Below, in pieces: positions 42,423 to 43,416 of a stretch of 43,416 nucleotides of DNA (the stretch's first letter is position 1; every line of letters begins with the position of its first letter). This DNA comes from Thiobacillus denitrificans (lineage in GTDB: Bacteria; Pseudomonadota; Gammaproteobacteria; Burkholderiales; Thiobacillaceae). The position numbers and the translations under genes were made by a program. Below the pieces are notes generated by a model. The model made no database searches. It was not told the DNA's origin and saw only the letters and a program-made list of their open reading frames with translations. The stretch covers positions 1 to 43,416 of the forward strand of contig DDRS01000016.1 of assembly GCA_002343685.1 (NCBI GenBank). Reading direction: 5' to 3'.

Positions 42423-42977
42423 ATGGATACCGCCAAGCTGTACGCACAACTCATCCAGAGCGCAGGCGAGGACATCTCGCGCGACGGATTACTGAAAACC
42501 CCCGAGCGCGCGGCCGCCGCGTTCAAGTTCCTGACGCAGGGCTATACACAGTCGCTGGACGAGGTTCTCAACGATGCCGTGTTCGATTCGGACAACAACG
42601 AAATGGTCATCGTCAAGGACATCGAGCTGTATTCGATGTGCGAGCACCATCTGCTGCCATTCGTCGGCAAGGCTCATGTGGCCTATCTGCCGAAAGGCAA
42701 GGTGATCGGCCTGTCGAAGATCGCGCGCATCACCGACATGTTCGCGCGCCGCCTGCAGATCCAGGAGCAACTCACCACCCAGATCGCCGACGCCATCCAG
42801 GCCGCCACCGGTGCGGCCGGCGTCGGCGTCGTCATCGAGGCCCAGCATTTCTGCATGATGATGCGCGGCGTGCAGAAACAGAATTCGTGGACCATCACCT
42901 CGATGATGCTGGGTGCCTTCCGCGACAACGATCGTACCCGGCAGGAATTCCTCCAGCTCGTCGCCAAATCGCATTAG
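42423..42977 (+). CDS. folE: GTP cyclohydrolase I
   Basis: The 184-residue enzyme turns GTP into 7,8-dihydroneopterin triphosphate, the first step of folate synthesis. Zinc ligands and active-site residues are in YSMCEHHLLPFVGKAHVAYL, then KVIGLSKIARI and VIEAQHFCMMMRGVQKQNSW. AGGA lies before the start. Length is normal for the short bacterial FolE. Confidence 0.96.
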   Translation: MDTAKLYAQLIQSAGEDISRDGLLKTPERAAAAFKFLTQGYTQSLDEVLNDAVFDSDNNEMVIVKDIELYSMCEHHLLPFVGKAHVAYLPKGKVIGLSKIARITDMFARRLQIQEQLTTQIADAIQAATGAAGVGVVIEAQHFCMMMRGVQKQNSWTITSMMLGAFRDNDRTRQEFLQLVAKSH

Positions 42978-42986
42978 GCACGCAGC

Positions 42987-43009
42987 CGTCGGGATTTAAC
43001 CGGCCGACG
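42987..43009 (+). terminator. possible hairpin between convergent folE and chemotaxis genes
   Basis: CGTCGG and CCGACG form a 6-bp stem with an 11-nt loop between the two gene ends. There is no T run, so the terminator call is weak. Confidence 0.3.
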
Positions 43010-43016
43010 ACACGGC

Positions 43017-43416
43017 TCAGCCCATGCCGCCCGCCTGTTTCTCCGACCGCCCAACCAGCGCCAGCCTGGGTTTGCCTGTTGCTTTCCCTAGGGCAGCGAT
43101 GACGGCCCGGGAAATTTGCGATGCCCCGTCCGAATCGCGCGACACCGGAAGCTCGGAACGCACGCTGTAGGCGCCGCTCTCCAGCTTGAACACGCTCACC
43201 GCCTCGGCCAGCTTGCCCGCCTGGTCCTGCAGACTCTCGGCCGCAGCCGCAGCTTCTTCGACCAGCGCCGCGTTCTGCTGCGTCATCTCGTCCATCTGGC
43301 CGACGGCCTGGTTGACCTGTTCGATCCCGGCGCTCTGTTCCTGGCTCGCCGCCGCAATCTCGCTCATGATGTCGGTGACCCGTTTGACCGATGTGACGAT
43401 CTCGTCCATGGTCTTG
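43017..43416 (-). CDS. methyl-accepting chemotaxis protein, C-terminal part
   Basis: The gene enters from the right edge of the window; an internal Met at 43409 is not its start. The visible 132 residues are the end of the signalling coiled coil: ASQEQSAGIEQVNQAVGQMD with heptads, followed by MTQQNAALVEEAAAAAESLQ, a methylation-helix region. A 60-residue tail without a clear motif ends the protein; no CheB/CheR-binding pentapeptide is seen. Confidence 0.9.
   Translation of the reverse strand, partial: KTMDEIVTSVKRVTDIMSEIAAASQEQSAGIEQVNQAVGQMDEMTQQNAALVEEAAAAAESLQDQAGKLAEAVSVFKLESGAYSVRSELPVSRDSDGASQISRAVIAALGKATGKPRLALVGRSEKQAGGMG

Overview
The window is GC-rich DNA from a Gram-negative bacterium, most likely a betaproteobacterium. 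The clues are two PEP-CTERM proteins, a Tat-exported peptide-binding protein, TrhO, YaeQ, a glutathione-dependent formaldehyde pathway and a DctPQM TRAP transporter. I cannot fix the genus. No rRNA, tRNA or CRISPR array is visible.

Region 1 (1-3638) is the head of an integron. An IntI-type integrase gene (2691-3638, +) faces away from a same-strand array of gene cassettes on the minus strand. Four cassettes and the first codons of a fifth are visible, each closed by an attC site (18-116, 490-570, 1450-1530, 2099-2179). The cassettes carry unknown secreted or membrane proteins; the gene of the second is cut by one in-frame TAG. The attI region (2448-2690) holds four copies of GGGTCCG in two inverted pairs. 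The best ribosome binding site before intI points to an ATG that is one base out of frame with the integrase.

Region 2 (3639-6735) has two PEP-CTERM genes, followed by gene remnants: a truncated, frameshifted unknown gene and a receiver-domain fragment.

Region 3 (6736-15389) is an eight-gene minus-strand operon: Tat peptide-binding protein, two permeases, two ATPases, a cytoplasmic gamma-glutamyltransferase-like enzyme, a TauE/SafE sulfite/anion exporter and an Lrp/AsnC regulator. A near-consensus sigma-54 promoter stands 53 bp before the first gene, with repeated candidate activator sites about 100-240 bp further up. I infer uptake and internal cleavage of gamma-glutamyl peptides such as glutathione, with sulfite export.

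Region 4 (15520-26897) is mostly ordinary chromosome: trhO, mscS, a methyltransferase, a Cys-rich lipoprotein, yaeQ, a cold-shock gene with promoter and tandem terminators, a retropepsin-like protease, an M48-like protease, a YbaK-domain protein, a Lon-related protease, a pyruvyltransferase-like protein, an MFS transporter and a small Cys-rich secreted protein.

Region 5 (26917-28350) is a second cassette island without an integrase. A truncated addiction-module antidote runs into the right end of an attC, followed by two unknown genes with lower-GC, cassette-like context, the left half of an attC, and one complete attC. These attC sites differ in type from those of the array at the left end, so the island probably came from another integron.

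Region 6 (28353-43416) holds a class III adenylate cyclase, a phospholipase D-like protein, aroC, a transaldolase, frmA and fghA for formaldehyde oxidation, a CBS-domain protein, a RibD/DHFR-like reductase, an acetolactate synthase-like enzyme, a DctPQM TRAP transporter, folE and the C-terminal end of a chemotaxis receptor.
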